DNA of 64,000 bases from Ricordea florida. Its lineage: Eukaryota > Cnidaria > Anthozoa > Corallimorpharia > Ricordeidae. Below are positions 10,781 to 22,500 of this stretch, piece after piece. The stretch covers positions 5,828,377 through 5,892,376 of the forward strand of contig OX453276.1 in the NCBI GenBank assembly GCA_949710005.1, written 5' to 3'. The first letter of the stretch is position 1, and the number at the start of each line of letters is the position of its first letter. The translations under genes and the position numbers were made by a program. The notes below the pieces were generated by a model, which was given only the letters and a program-made list of their open reading frames with translations, was not told the origin of the DNA and did not search any database.

Positions 10781-11410
10781 TGAACTTTGGTACTGCTTGT
10801 CTTCCTCAGTGGACGAAACCATCCAGTGTAACCATTCTTTGTAAAGCTACTGAACAGTACTGTACTATGGTGCTGTTTGTTTCACTATACAGTGTGGTTC
10901 TATCTTTTTCATCTGTGGATCAAAACATGCAGTGTGACCATTCTTTGTAAAGCTACTGAACAGTACTGTAACTGTGGTGCTGTTTGTTTTACTATACTGT
11001 GTGATTCTAAATTTTTCATCTGTGGATCAAATTATGAGGTTTGACCATTCCTTGAAAACCGCTAATGAATGCTGTACGTACTGTAGTACTGTTTTGAACT
11101 ACTGGCCGGCTTTCCATACTGTGTGGTTCATACTGTTAGGGGTTCGAACTTAGTCACTCTGAATCAAGCCACGTGGTGAGCATCTGTTCAAAAACTGCAA
11201 AAACAAACAAGATCGTACTGTGGTATTGTTTGTCTAACTTTAAAGCATGCAGTGTGACGATTCTTAGGAAAGCAACCGAACAGCACTGTACTTTGGTACT
11301 GTTACTTTGTTTTACTATATAGTGTAGTTTTAACTTTTCCATCTGTGGATCAAACCATAGAGTGTAACCATTCTTTGGAAAGCTACTGAACAGTACTGTA
11401 CTGTGTTCTT
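10780..11410 (+). repeat. 106-bp dispersed satellite, cluster 1
   Basis: About five diverged copies of a unit containing ctactgaacagtactgta, ttttactatacagtgtggtt, catctgtggatcaaacc and cagtgtgaccattctttg. The same unit recurs in six other places, in both orientations. Confidence 0.85.
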
Positions 11411-11984
11411 TTTTTTTTTCTTTTCTTTATACCAGCTACACAGTTTCAACCAGAATGATAGCTTTTTCGTCGAATTTTTCAACAGCTAACTAGGTAGGCG
11501 TGCTCAGTTACTTGGCAAGAAATAACAAAAAGGCAAAGATATAAAAATTTTTCAGCAAAATCGCTTTTAGCGCTGTATCAAGCTGAAAGCAAATTATTTG
11601 TCAAATACGGCGGATTTCGGCTTTGTATGTGAGACAGCTAACTGTCATAGAGCAAGTATCATTTCCCTTAATTATTCCTAAAATTTATATTAGTCTAGTG
11701 GCAATATTCTGAAAGACGCTTATAAAAATTATTTTCGTAAACCTTTTAGAGTAGAGGCAGGAAACAGGGCTCAAAAAGTTTGTTTTGGGATCCTTTTTTA
11801 GAAGTTTGCTGTTTCCCTTGTTGATTTGGACTGATATGGTAATTAAAGGGATGTTTTGGAAGGTCCTCATTTCTTTAACATGGAAACAAGGCCGATCCAA
11901 CGTTGTGATAAAACAATGGCAAGCATCAGCAAAACCAAAAAGTATGAAATTGTAAGCGACTAGTATTGCAAGGAATGTAAATAG
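11410..11984. other. No gene recognised
   Basis: AT-rich, without supportable coding or repeat structure. Confidence 0.4.
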
Positions 11985-12503
11985 TGTATTTTACAATAAC
12001 TGAGCGAATTCTCGCGTGCTGATTGGCTAATTTTTATCATCAATAAGAGTACAGACACATAAAACTTTAATTTATGCAAGGTATTTCGCGTGATAAGTGA
12101 GCTGTCAAACAGTCAAATTTTTACCCAATCAAATTGTATACGTGTTGTCACAAGCCAATGAGAAGGCAAGAAAAGTTATTGAGAATAGTTGCGCCTTGAT
12201 TGCGTCAATTTAAATAAAATTCAGCATTTTTCGAGTTTACTTGCTGTTTACTTGCGTTTTCTTTTCATTTAAGTCTTCATTTGACCTTTTTCGCATTTTG
12301 TTATTGTAAAAAACAAATTGACGTCAGTTTTTTATGCGTCTGTCCTCTCATTGATGATAAATTGCGTCATAACATTGTCAAAGTTTGTTGTAGATCCACT
12401 CGCCTATCGGCTCGTGGATCTACAACACTTTGACAATGTTATGACGCAATTTATCATCAATAAGAGGACAGACGCATAAAAAACTGAGGTCAATTTGTTA
12501 ACT
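11985..12503. mobile_element. Two-module fold-back MITE, inverted copy of 2705-3236
   Basis: Reads as the reverse complement of the 2.7-kb element over its full length: the TIR body first (ttttacaataac..., then gcgtgctgattggct) and then the hairpin (12316-12503) with the ctcgcctatcggctcg loop. Divergence is modest. The two copies sit on either side of the GPCR. Confidence 0.8.
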
Positions 12504-12574
12504 TTAAATCGAGTATTGTAAGGTTTGTGATGTAAATAACGTAATTGTGTAAAGTAAATATATAAGTGTGTGTT

Positions 12575-12606
12575 GAATGAATAATAATAATAATAATAAT
12601 AATAAA
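12575..12606. repeat. (TAA)n microsatellite
   Basis: About nine consecutive ata/taa triplets. Confidence 0.85.
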
Positions 12607-13042
12607 AATCAGTAAAACCACAGGAAAAATTCCTGAAAATGTCTGATTCATAAACGGATTTCTGCTCATGTTTGAATGACTAATTTGAATGACTATGATG
12701 ATGATACTCTCTATGATGGTCATACCCTGCAGCGTAAAAATGCTCGCGATCCGACAGACCAATGGAATGCGCTTTGAATTCCCATTCTATTTAAAAATAT
12801 AATTTTTTCTATTTAGAAAATATCCACAACTACTTCAGGTCAGACATGCTAAACCTATTCAGATCAGTCTTCTAGGCCTGGCTGGTTGTCTGCACCCAAC
12901 CTCACTCATGAGCGCTTCTATCTTCTAAGCTGCTGTGAACCATTGATTGGGTCATAAAGACTCTTCTATAGTGCCCTGATGCCTATATTAGTTTTTGACC
13001 CTCGTGGTCTTCTCACATGGGCTATTGTTCAGCAATAGCTGA

Positions 13043-13255
13043 TATAAATCCGAACCAAGTAACCAAAACGCTGGTTCACTAGGTGACCTCGCAAAAAAGC
13101 TGACTGAGGAGATTTCAAACGGACGACGTGAAGACAGAGATGATGCCTATGTATTTGTGACTGAAGCAATCCAACAGATTCTCACAATTGTTGCTGAGTT
13201 TGACGCAGCACACAAGGATAATGCAAATTTTAAGTATTGTGGGGATAGTTTCTAA
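13043..13255 (+). CDS. Unexplained 70-codon ORF, exon or gene fragment
   Basis: Open from a stop at 13040-13042 to TAA at 13253-13255, without an obvious ATG. The peptide is amphipathic and protein-like: SLGDLAKKLTEEISNGRRED, then DDAYVFVTEAIQQILTIVAE, then FDAAHKDNANFK. Its composition differs from the repeat-derived ORFs nearby, so it may be an exon of an unseen gene, a retrocopy fragment or part of a transposon. I do not recognise the family. Confidence 0.35.
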   Translation, partial: YKSEPSNQNAGSLGDLAKKLTEEISNGRREDRDDAYVFVTEAIQQILTIVAEFDAAHKDNANFKYCGDSF

Positions 13256-13335
13256 AGAAACTGGTGCTGCATCGGTGGGGAATTGAAACACAACAAATTG
13301 GGATAATCAAACAAGGTGATGAAGGTAAAAAAGGA

Positions 13336-13365
13336 GATGCTGACGTTTCGAGCGTAAGCCCTTCG
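13336..13365 (-). ncRNA. Possible hammerhead-ribozyme core remnant of the Penelope element
   Basis: CTGACGA, a potential stem (GGGC / GCTC around TTAC), then GAAAC matches the CUGANGA...GAAA core of hammerhead ribozymes, which are known in Penelope-like elements. I do not see a convincing stem III, so activity is doubtful and the match may be partly coincidental. The copy at 8.2 kb has CCGACGA instead of CTGACGA. Confidence 0.3.
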
Positions 13366-14040
13366 TCAGAGGGAAAGAGAGGATTATGGGTTATGTGTAA
13401 CTGATTTATATAGAGAGGTTTGGAGCTATGTTATTGGTGGAGCCATAGTAGCGTGTTAACGAGGGTAAATTAATTAAATGAATGAAAAACGTTCGTTCGT
13501 TGATACCGTGGGGATTAAGAGAACCGAGTTGGAAGATAAATCTTTGTTCTAGGTTTTTACGGCTTTCCGTGTTGCCCTGATGCAGGAAAAGGCCGCAGAT
13601 CGTCATGTTTTGAGTGGAATGGTTCGGCAGATTTAAGTGTCGCGCTAAAAGTTTAGATTCATCTTTGTCATTTCTTTCGACGTCACGCAGATGTTCGTGG
13701 AAACGGTCAGCTAATCTTCTTCCGGTCTCGCCGATGTATGTCCTCTTGCATACGGTGCATTTTATGTAATAAATAACATTGGCGGAAGTGCTTGTGAAGC
13801 GGTCGGTGATTTTAGTCGCTCGCTTAGGTCCTGTTACTTTGTCTTTGTTTTGAATGAAAGGACAAGTGTTGCATCTTTTGCGTGTGCATTTAAGAGTGCC
13901 AGGTGATTCGTCCAATTTCAGTGTGCTTCTAACTAAAAAGTCACGTACGTTTTTGTTGCGTTCAAATGAGATGCGTGGTGGTCAGTGAGAAAATTCTACC
14001 TGTCTCGCTGTCATTCTGAAGAACTTTAAGTTACTTCGTT
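13336..14040 (-). pseudogene. Penelope-like element, 3' fragment with intact GIY-YIG domain
   Basis: The open part, 13406-13915, encodes 169 residues: CNTCPFIQNKD, then VIYYIKCTVCKRTYIGETGR (the GIY-YIG core), RRLADRFHEHLRDVERN, and LLARHLNLPNHSTQNMTICG. The N-terminal CxxC and the GIY-YIG nuclease are typical of the C-terminus of Penelope-like reverse transcriptases. Upstream the reading continues to about 14035 (LKVLQNDSETGRIFS, PPRISFERNKNVRDFLVRS) but is broken by a frameshift and a stop. Downstream, at 13336-13365, is the conserved 3' motif ctgacgaagggcttacgctc then gaaacgtcagc. A 5'-truncated retroelement; the reverse transcriptase palm domain is absent. Confidence 0.88.
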
Positions 14041-14439
14041 TTTGTTACTTTATGTTTTTGACAGGTAGGTTGAGCGGGTAAAAAGTGAGTGTGAAAGATA
14101 TTCTCTGGTTCTCTTCTTTTTGTGACGTTTGTGGCGCTGTCTGCTGGTCAGTTGTTTGAGCCCGTTACCGGGTCAGTGTAGCCACGGTTCTTGAAGAAAT
14201 CTTCCGCGGCTTTAATTTCTAATGCTAAGACAATTTTTTTTCACTAAGGACATCACTTCATCATACACTGTCATTTTTCTTTCCACTTTCTTTTTCACGG
14301 CTACAATACATACAATATTATTTACACATTTTTGCAAGTGGGTTTTTAAAAGAAGTAAACTATGGCCTAAGCTCAATACATGAAAACATTTTGCAAGATA
14401 TTGTCTATGTTGCTTATTGGCAAAAATCTGCCGTAATCT

Positions 14440-14696
14440 GATTGGCTGAGCTACGACAGACTATCAGCCATTAGACAGCACATGGTTGAAGATCATTTTC
14501 AAAATGGCGACGTATGTTTCGCAGGAAGATTGACTATTTTGGTGTTTTTTTTCACCGACACATGATTTGATTATTATGATGTTTACTAAAACAATTAGAT
14601 TATTTGCTCTCGATTTCTATGAGGTGATAGTTGATTCGGTTCGGCCTCATCAACTATCACCTAATAGAAATCTCGAGCTCATAATCTAATTGTTAA
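14440..14696. mobile_element. Two-module fold-back MITE, AATTAGATTATGAGCTC family
   Basis: Inverted orientation: tctgattggct near 14440, body through 14590, then a hairpin (about 14592-14696) with arms acaattagattat...gaggtgatagttga and tcaactatcacct...ataatctaattgtt. The body segment aaaatggcgacgta matches the elements at 30.36 and 57.84 kb. Confidence 0.75.
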
Positions 14697-15813
14697 ATAT
14701 CGTACTGATCCAAGCAAGGCGTAGAGACTTGATCATCTTTGAAAAATCTACAAGTTTGATTCCCTTTGTTCAAAGGATTGTTGCAGGACTTGCCTCTTAA
14801 TCTTGTATTTCTTATTGCTCAATAAGACGGGGAACTAGCGCTGTGCTTGGACAGTTCTGGTGAAACTGCCAGGGACTGAAAGCATAGACGCTACTATATA
14901 TTAATTGCGAAAAAGCAAGAGTTATAGCTAATAGTGCTTTTCCATAAAGCGTGAGGCCTCTTGATAGCCATAATTTAATTTTATTTTCATTTTTCGGATT
15001 CTGGTGAGGAAGTTAGTTTCCAAATTGTTTCCCATGTTTTAAGACAAAAAAGTTCCTAGAACTTTAATTGGGTCTATTGACCTCTAGAATTCCAATAACT
15101 TGTTTTTTGATTATTTTTCTGGGATCACAACCACATCGCTTTGGGCTTTTTTTTCTTATTTACTCTTAGTCCCGAGAGGCTCCCAAATTTTTCAAAAACT
15201 AAGGAGACTAGACTTCAAGGATTGTGTGTTGTTACTTATGATAGTTGTGTCATCTGTGTTAGGTAAGAGTATGAATTCGCAGGTTGAAGGAAGACACTCC
15301 TCGAAGCTTAAGTGAAACGGTAATTTAATTCACTGAACGATGAAGGAGTCCTACGACGTTTATATTACAGTTAGATAATGATAAAAGGAAAATAACAACG
15401 ATGACCGGACGATAGGACTTACAGGAAGTAAGTGGAGAGCTAACGTCCCTAACAGAGTGTAGAACATGTAATATAAACAAGATGGCCGACAATATCTTGA
15501 GCCCCTCGGCCAGCGGTAATATTAGCTGAGCCTTGAGGCTTGGCCAGCAGTAAACTTTTCACAGAAGCTACACGTGACTGACGTTTGTTCCATATCCTCA
15601 TACGTGAAGAGATCGATGACGTCATGGCCTAGACTTTCCCGCTCAATTTTGCATTCTTGGTAATACTGGTAAGAAGAAGTTTACTCTGGATAGATACAAT
15701 GCAAAGTAGTTAGAGTCTGTTTCAAAACCAGCTATTGTTTCGATCTCGTAGCTAGGACCGCTAAACAACACGAGAGTTGTCAATTCCTTCGCTTAGGTCA
15801 TCAATCTGTTTAT
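14697..15813. other. 3' flank of the receptor kinase, no gene recognised
   Basis: Lies downstream of the kinase stop codon. No clear AATAAA signal stands out and no repeat is recognised. Confidence 0.35.
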
Positions 15814-15954
15814 TTAAAAGTGCGTCGATTCATTTTCAGGCGGTGATTGAGGCATAAACTCCGCTTGCATGTCAGCCAAGGGTATCTCGTCATACGGGAC
15901 ATCCTTCTCCTCGTCATCGTCTGCTGGACTATCGCAAAGAAATTCGTGGTAATC
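15814..15954 (-). CDS. RTK last exon: acidic cytoplasmic tail and stop
   Basis: Phase 0 after cacag. Encodes DYHEFLCDSPADDDEEKDVP, YDEIPLADM and an ending NESTHF, stop at 15814-15816. The tail is short and acidic, with tyrosines in DYHE and PYDEI contexts that could be docking sites. Confidence 0.88.
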   Translation of the reverse strand, partial: DYHEFLCDSPADDDEEKDVPYDEIPLADMQAEFMPQSPPENESTHF

Positions 15955-16442
15955 CTGTGGCAATTAACAAGGTTTAGATCTGTCATGAACAAAATGTTTA
16001 TTTTGGTTTATAAAGTCAAGCCGAGTAACACATATCGGCTACGTCACGTGTGCATTATATTTCAGTCGCCTGCGCAATGATCGCGTGTAACTGAGATCTA
16101 TGAACTGTTGTAGCTCCGCTAACTTATAACTGCTTTGTAAAGTTTGTAGGAAAAAAAAGTTTTGATCTTTGTCTAGATTTAATTATTAATGATGGAGAAA
16201 TTATATAAATTATCAATGAGCTTGAGTACTTACGGCTAAAATCGACAACCTTTGTTCCGTCCAATCCACGAGTTGATCAAATGTGGGTCGTTGATAAGGA
16301 TCTTCGTGCCAACAGTCCATCATGATCTTATATCTGCGAAAATAAAACAGATGGCTTGACAGTTGGAACTAACTCGTTCGAAAAATAAATTGCCAAGTCC
16401 TTTGTCTGGTCCCTAGGTCCCTGACACAACTTACAAGTATAG

Positions 16443-16497
<55 letters not shown>

Positions 16498-16507
16498 TAA
16501 CAGTTAA

Positions 16508-16550
<43 letters not shown>

Positions 16551-19500
16551 TCAACAAGCGCGAATGGAATTTTTAATTAAATTTAATTGAATTCTAGACG
16601 TTTTGATCGTTCAGGATTGAGTTAAATTTCATTCAATTCTGTTTTAATTTTACAAAACGACCGGAAGTAAATATTAATTCAACAGTAACAAAGCCACTGA
16701 AAATCACATGACATGCGCGCCGTTTGACGACCCATTGACGACCCAGTGACTACCACAACTGGAGAGGATATGACTTTCTTTTCAATTTATTATACGTCTC
16801 GAGGGCGGTATTTGAAGAAAACTTGGAAAAAACTTAAAGGTAAACCACCGAATACTTACCGACACATTACCGACATGTTACCGACACATCACCGACTGTC
16901 GGTCAACTGTCGGCCGACAAACGGCCGACAGATGGCCTGCACATTAGCCAAAACCTGTCGGCCGACAGTCGGCCGACAGTCGGCCAACAGTCGGCCGACA
17001 GTCGGCCGACTGACGACCGACAGTCGACTGAGGGGAGCTGTTCTTCACAATTACCAAATTCGCTGAATGATTTCAAGCAAGACACAATGCAACACGGAAA
17101 TTAGAGTCATTTAGAATTAATGGACCGTTGACTCAATCTTTGAAGGAGCTAAATCCACGGTGGGGAATTTTCAAAATGTTTTTAAGGTTTAACACGTCGA
17201 GGAGTAAACTGATTGAGCACCTGTGCTTTGCCGTTGTAAAACGTCTGCTGAAAACTTTGATCACCATGTGACACAGACGGCGAGCGAAGATAATTTTCTA
17301 CAAGAACTTTTCCAATTAATGTTTTGGTCAGTAACTGCTACTGTGGCCCTTATAACATGGATGTGTGGAGCTAATTGTGTCCCATCACAGACCTGATACA
17401 GTTCTTATCAATGTAATTGAAGTACCCTTGGTGAAATACCGGTGAAACATCCGTCGCTTTTCCTTACCGCAGTGTAAAAATTCTTGCATGAGGTTTGAAT
17501 TAAGTTCTTCTTTGCTCATTTACCCACTCGCTCTCGCCGAATACTTACCCCTGCACGGAAATAAGCCGTTTTCAGAAGTTTTAGAGGTAAACGTTATTGC
17601 TGTTTTTGTTGTGTAATGTTTATCAGTGCTTCGGATCGACATTTCGGTCTACGGAAGAGTTTCTTTATATCTCAGAACATTTCAGATATTAAAGTAGCCC
17701 AAAATAACCTTCAATTGAAGTCTTATGCTTTCTTGGACGTTTCCGGTAAAGTATTTTCCATTTGCTCTTGCATTTTTTCGGTAGAAAGCTCGTAAAAGCT
17801 ACTTTTCTTCCTCCATGCCATTTTCGCCAGATTTTTCAGCTTAACATCACTTGACGTGATTGTTTGCCATATATGGTAAAAATTGATGTATATGAGCTGA
17901 TAATCGAGATTGAGCGAGCCAATCAGAAGGCTAGAAATCCAATATTCGAGGTTGAAAATTTAATAATGTGTAATGTTTAAAATTGTTAACGGCCTGGCAC
18001 CGCCAAATGTATCCTTTTAATAACACCTTAAATAATTACGGTCTGAGATCTTCCAAATTCAACCTTGAACTGCCTAAATGTAGAACTAATTGCTACAAGA
18101 ATAGCTTCGCATTTAGTGGCGCTAAGTTCTGGAATGCTCTCCTTCGCCATCTCAAAGAGGAAACATCTCAGAAAAGGTTTACTACGGGCGTCAGTTAGAC
18201 ATATATGTTATTTACCGGGCGGGAGGTCCGTATGGGAAAACATTGTGCCCGAGGTCTTGAGCATGGCCCGAGGCCGAAGGCCGAGGGCCGTACTCAAGAC
18301 CAAGGGCATGGTTTTTTACCCATACGGACCGACCTAGACCGGTAAATAACTTATTTATTTTTTCTGTTTGTTTGTTTTTTTTTCGGATAAAAATCCGGAC
18401 CGTGGTCCGTATCGTAAAAAGCTGGACCGGTTACGAGCGCGCGATTAGCCAATCAGATTCGAGGATTTGGGAATCCGGCCCGCTGAGATGCTTCAGAAAA
18501 AAGTAAAACTGAATATTTAGCCAAGTTCACCTCGTTGTAATTGCTTTAATTTACAACTTTACTTATATTTTTATCTACTTTGTTGTAATTAACTAGTTGT
18601 ACATGTTATTAGGACTTGTACGAATTTTATGGTAACCAAATTTTAACTTGTTCGTTTTAATTTGATAAAGCTCCGTGTCTTAAATAATACAATACAATAA
18701 TACAATACTTTATTTATTGACGTGACACCATGGAGCTCCTAAGTGCTCGTTAAAAACGTGCACATGTGCATGACATATGAAATCAGAGGTAGAGATAGAC
18801 CACTTCACCGGAAACTACGTCTCCTACTCTTTTCGAACCGTGTGTGGGTTCTTTCACATCCCAAAGATTATAAGGAACAAGTATGGTGAGACGGGAGCTA
18901 CATTTTATCGCCCTTATCCGAGAAGACAAGAAAGTCTAATCGTTTGCAAATGTCATTCCAAAGGCACACAGCAGTTTCTCCTCAATTATCTTTAATGACC
19001 CTGAGTGTTGCCGGGTCCGGCTGGGGTTTAAAATATTCCACTCATCCACCCATCTATATATACCTATCTATCTATCTATCATATGCACTCTCTGTAGGAA
19101 AGTAATTACGGCTTACGTTTCATCGGAGCAACAGTCAGGTTGGGATAAGCGCTGCCCATTCCTAAGGTAATCCACAATTTCAGCTCCTCCTAAAGCTGCA
19201 TAAGGGACTTTTGCTGTATATAAATATGAAGTAAGGAACGAAAGGTTACTCTGCTGTTGCGCTACAGGGACATTTAATATATTAATCATAACTATCATAA
19301 AATTGTCAGATCTGATTGGCTATCAACTGCCCTGAGTTGCATAGGTAATAGCATGATTTGTAGTGATATTTGGCATAAATACCACGAGTGATATTTCAAA
19401 ATTGTCATACGTAATTAGAAATATTTTGTAATGCCATCCGTTTATTTTGTGACGCGTATTTTGATTGATAGTATACAACATGTGATCTGAAAATCGCGTG

Positions 19501-22500
19501 ATCCAAACTCAAAACTTACAACAAGATTGATTGCAAAAACGTGTAAAGAAAGAACATCAAAGTTAATCAAAGTTTGAGATTTCAAAAGTTTGTCTCGATG
19601 AAAGTCGCTCAGAATTAGATTCTAACATCTACAGCTGCTGATGGGCGTTTCCCAACTTGCTTGCGATGTTATAATTTATAGTAACTTGACAGCCATGGAA
19701 ATGGTTAACAGTCTCCACAGCTGTGTTTACAGCATCTAATCTTTCTAGCGGTTGACGAACTCTGCTGGATTGTGTCGTTGCACACTCTGCACTGATGATG
19801 GAAGAAATGAGTCGCTGTTCTTTCTCATCGGCTTCTTCATAATCTGCAAGGGACCTTTCATTAGTATGCCCTGTCACGCCGATAATAGCTGACCGCGGAA
19901 GATTTGCAGTTTTCAGCTTCTTCACCAAGGTTTTGCGATCACTGTGGTTCGTGAGCTTTTTGCCTTGTATGCCTGCTTGACTTGCCATAATCTTCATGAA
20001 GGAATTAATGCTGTTGACGCCCATTCTTTGACGCTTATACCACACTTGAGTCTTGGGTCGTTCATTCGCGGCAAGATAGACTGGACCACTGTTTCGCATT
20101 TCCTCGGGTCTTCGTTCCAAAAAGATTTTGAACAATTTTACAGGGCATCTCTGTCCACCGGTAGCAAACATCTTGGGATCAATGACTCTTCGTTTGTTGC
20201 GAAGTCCACCTTGGCGAGTTTTCGTGGGGTTTCCGCATAAGTCACGAATTCAATACCTTTGCCGGTAGTGAAGACAAAATCTCCAACGTACATGTCTTGG
20301 TGCTCCTGACAGCCCTCAAGCCAAGGTGCTGAGTGAGCAAGAACCACATTGTTTGTATAAGTGGCTGTGGAGAATGTCTCCCAAGCACTCCTTTGGACCA
20401 CAAGAACTCCTCGTCTTGAGAGGTGAGTGCCTTTGCAGCGTTTGGCTTTTTCCGAAACCTTCTTGACGAGGAAGCCTTGCTTTTCCTTCAGGTACTTTTC
20501 TGCTGTTGGAAAACTCAATATCCTTGGCTATTGAGAAGGCAGCATACTTTTCTCTCAGGTGTCGTTCCCGTGACGCCAACATAACTCTCAAATTGCCGGG
20601 CTTGTACTCAGAACCATCTTTCTTACGGATCTCGGCGAAGAACGTTTGTAATGTTTCATCTAGTTGTTTCGCTTCACAAGAGAGCAAATTAGTTTCAAAA
20701 TTCCTGCTTTCGGCCCAGCTGGTCCAGACGTTTAGCCATGTTGATGTACTTTTCTTCGTGTTTTGGTTTACTGAATTTTCCTTCAGTTCTTGAATCTCTT
20801 CAACTTGAAAATCTGGATATCTTTCCGTCATTGCTTTTGAATTTGCTTCGAGATTTTGTTTACTATGGAAACAATAATTTTCACAGGAAGGTATTTCCAT
20901 TTAAACTGAAATATTACTGCTCTAAGCCAATCAAATTGCAGAAATTTCTCACGTAGTAGTATAACAGCATTAATTCAATTCAGATAATTTCGGTTGCACA
21001 TCAAATGGAACGAACCATTTCGGTTTGGTCCGACCGGAATATTCGGGACCAGCTTTGAGGGTGGTCCACTTTTTGTTGAATGGAAAGCGCCCCTGGTTAT
21101 TTGTGTAGAAGGAAACCTGTTTGACCGGTTTGCTACGATGACTATGAAACGTAAGTTGGTGAAGAAAAATTAAAAATATACGTTATTTTAGAAAGTAGAG
21201 GCACAGTAGTGTAGTGGTTAACGTGTCGGACTTCCGAGCAGAAGGTTTGGAGTTCGAGCCCTGGTGCTAGCACTGTGTTGTTTCCTTAGACAAGAAACTT
21301 AACTCCACACTGTCTCTCTCCACCCAGGTGTATAAATGGGTACCGGCGATATAATGCTGGGGGTAACCCTGCGATGGTCTAGCGTCCCATCCAGGAGGGA
21401 GTAATAACACTCCCAGATGCTTCATGCTAGTGAAACCGGGATAAGCTCCGGCCTTGTGGGCCTTATATCAGAAACATTTGATAACTTTAATTGATTTCAC
21501 CAACGATAATGAATTAACTTGGCTGACTATACTACATTAAAGACGAAGTCGTATCTCTGGCTCTTTAACGCTGAGATACGCGAGTTCATCGAGAAAAACA
21601 AAAACAGTAACATAGCAAACAAAACCAGGACTTACTTGAACGTCATAAGAAAATGATGTCGTTAGAAGAACAAGTTAACACTTTAGATCTTCCCCCAATT
21701 TTTGGAAGAAAAGAATATGAAATCCATCGACAGCTACTCAACAGATTCGGAGAAGCAACGAGAAAATGACATACTTCATGATTAGCCAGCGCTCGATCCC
21801 GCGGTATCAGGTGTCTTCGGTCGCAGCAGGAGTGCTTCAAATGCGAGAGGTAGCCAAGTTAATTCAACTTTTTCATCCGATCCACATTTTTATCAGTCCA
21901 CTCGCGTTGTTGTGGGTTAACACTCGCCAGTACCTATGAAAGCCTGATTGCTATGATAAAATCCGACGATGAAATTAGAGCGTGGCCGGAGTAGATATAG
22001 TTTATGGCAGCAGAGAAGTTTGTCACTTTTTCCCCAAGAAGTTTGTTTCGGGGATGTTTTTCAACTTTTAAGTTTTCATTGCAGAAATCCTTAATTTTTG
22101 TATTTGCGAAAGGTTCCGTTTCCAACTTGAAATTGCATCGGATGTTTGCGTAGTGTAGACAAGTCCGCCTATTTTCCCCCCTTTTGCTTCGAGTTCCCCT
22201 TGTAAAATGCTCCCCTTATTTGGACTTTTTCATTAACAACTTAGCATTTTCCAACTTGCAGTTTTTTAAAACGTGGTATATGTTTCTGAAACCACGTTTG
22301 CGGTAGAAGAGTGAACACACAAGGTTGCTTGATTGACAAGATATTTCTTTGCAAATGTTGATTGCCAAGATGTTTGCTTGTTTGGCGTTTGATTTTTTAT
22401 CGCGCCTCACGAAAAATATGCCACACATTCCTAGCAACAACTGATATATTTTTGTATATTTTTCTTGGGTTTTGACACAATTACTAATTCCAGAGTTTCT

